Below, in pieces: positions 63,073-64,000 of a DNA stretch of 64,000 nucleotides (positions are counted from its first letter, which is position 1; each line of letters starts with the position of its first letter). The notes below the pieces were generated by a model that was not told the origin of the DNA, ran no database searches, and was given only the letters and a program-made list of their open reading frames with translations. Source of the DNA: Letharia columbiana (taxonomy: Eukaryota; Ascomycota; Lecanoromycetes; Lecanorales; Parmeliaceae); contig NW_023501057.1 of assembly GCF_014066305.1 (NCBI RefSeq), forward strand, positions 372,001-436,000. Direction: 5' to 3'. The position numbers and the translations under genes were made by a program.

Positions 63073-64000
63073 TATACTTATATATCTTAATTATATAATA
63101 AGATTTATAATTATAAGAGTTAATATACGTTATTTTCACTTATAGAGATTAATAAACTCTCTATTAAAACTTTTAAATTATTATAAAAATAAAAAATAAT
63201 CTTTATTTATAAGATTACTTAATTATATTAAATAATCTAATTAATAGCTTCGAGTTATTATCTAATAATATACTTATTTCTTATTCTTTCTTTTTTTCTA
63301 TTTATTTTAAGATTATGAGATAAATAGAATTATTTAATATTTTCTTCTTTATTAAATCTTTTTATTATAAGATTATACTCTTATCGTTATTAATAGTACT
63401 TTTCTAGTTTTAATTATTTAAACTTAATTATATAGCTAATATAGATATATATTTTCCCTTTAAAATACTAAATAAAAAAATTATATATATTAATATCTAA
63501 TAATACTATAATATAATTAATCTTATTATTTATAAAAGTATATATCTTTAATCTCTTATAATATCTTTTTCTACTCCTCTAAATTTATACTTTTAAATCT
63601 ATTTATATTTTTAACTTTATCTCTTATAATTAATATTATATTAAGATTAATATTATATATTTTTTATAAGCGAGCTCTAAGTAAATTATATACTTCGAGA
63701 GCTATTATATATTAATAAGATTTAATAATATAAAAATTTTAAGAAAGCTCTTCTATCGCTTTACGCTTATAATTTTTAATATTAATTAAATAATTATAAA
63801 ATTTTAATAGCGATAGAAATAAGAAGAATTTAATTAAAAGATTATTATTATAAAATATTCGCTAAAGATCGTCTATATCGTTTACTTCTATATATATAAT
63901 TAAAATTATAAATTTAATTTCACTTTATAATAATAGAGAATCTTATCTTTTACTTTTAATAATAAATTATTTATAATTTTATTATTATTTATCTTCTCGC
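63073..64000 (+). repeat. Resumed outer element
   Basis: From the TATACTTAT duplicate onward this matches the reverse complement of about 53,550 down to 52,640 in the inner copy, continuing the outer element after the insertion. No gene is seen. The window ends inside it. Confidence 0.75.

Larger units (their letters stand above)
33617..64000 (+). mobile_element. Outer copy of a large TIR element, interrupted and running out of the window
   Basis: The left end is CTAGCCGGAAAGG at 33,617. The copy runs to about 43,298, stops at an inserted second copy, and resumes at 63,073. The sequence before and after the insertion joins seamlessly when compared with the uninterrupted inner copy (53,550 region, minus strand). 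At least about 10.6 kb are visible. The right end lies beyond the window. All frames are broken by RIP, so no transposase family can be assigned. Confidence 0.72.

Overview
The window looks like a chromosome segment of a filamentous ascomycete (Pezizomycotina). Three things support this: short GT...AG introns of about 46-130 bp in every gene, secreted LysM and family-18 chitinase genes of a fungal type, and an extreme signature of repeat-induced point mutation (RIP). In the AT-rich blocks CpA/TpG is almost absent while CpG survives, which is the pattern left by RIP rather than by general AT drift. No bacterial operon, tRNA, rRNA or CRISPR array was seen.

Layout. (1) About 1-15,370: gene-free, AT-rich RIP block. 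It holds a complete but dead Ty3/gypsy LTR retrotransposon (5,555-11,638, 230-bp LTRs, 5-bp target duplication), several dispersed repeats, microsatellites and a homopolymer-ridden stretch near 0.9-1.2 kb that may be an assembly fault. (2) About 15,400-27,650: a gene island of ordinary base composition with three spliced genes: a nine-exon five-LysM secreted protein (minus), a fourteen-exon GH18 chitinase with two CBM18 modules and a long C-terminal extension (plus, divergent from the LysM gene), and a two-exon uncharacterised acidic protein (minus). The 3.3 kb between the divergent LysM and chitinase starts carries two insertions: an unmutated 336-bp MITE with an 8-bp target duplication and a RIP-degraded 1.73-kb element with intact 65-bp inverted ends. 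(3) About 27,650-64,000: a second gene-free RIP block, dominated by a large terminal-inverted-repeat element that appears twice. A copy of about 19.8 kb (43,299-63,072) is inserted, in the opposite orientation, into another copy that starts at 33,617 and resumes at 63,073. This makes two 9.5-kb inverted arms.

How the genes fit together. A LysM chitin-binding protein divergent from a subgroup-C (killer-toxin-like) chitinase is a known pairing in filamentous fungi. The LysM protein is expected to bind or shield chitin and the chitinase to cut it, outside the cell, in self, fungal or host interactions. The transposon insertions in their shared upstream region and the surrounding heterochromatin-like repeats suggest position-dependent expression. 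The third gene is not obviously related.

All gene models were assembled by eye from splice signals and reading phase. Each closes in frame from start to stop, but none has transcript support here.
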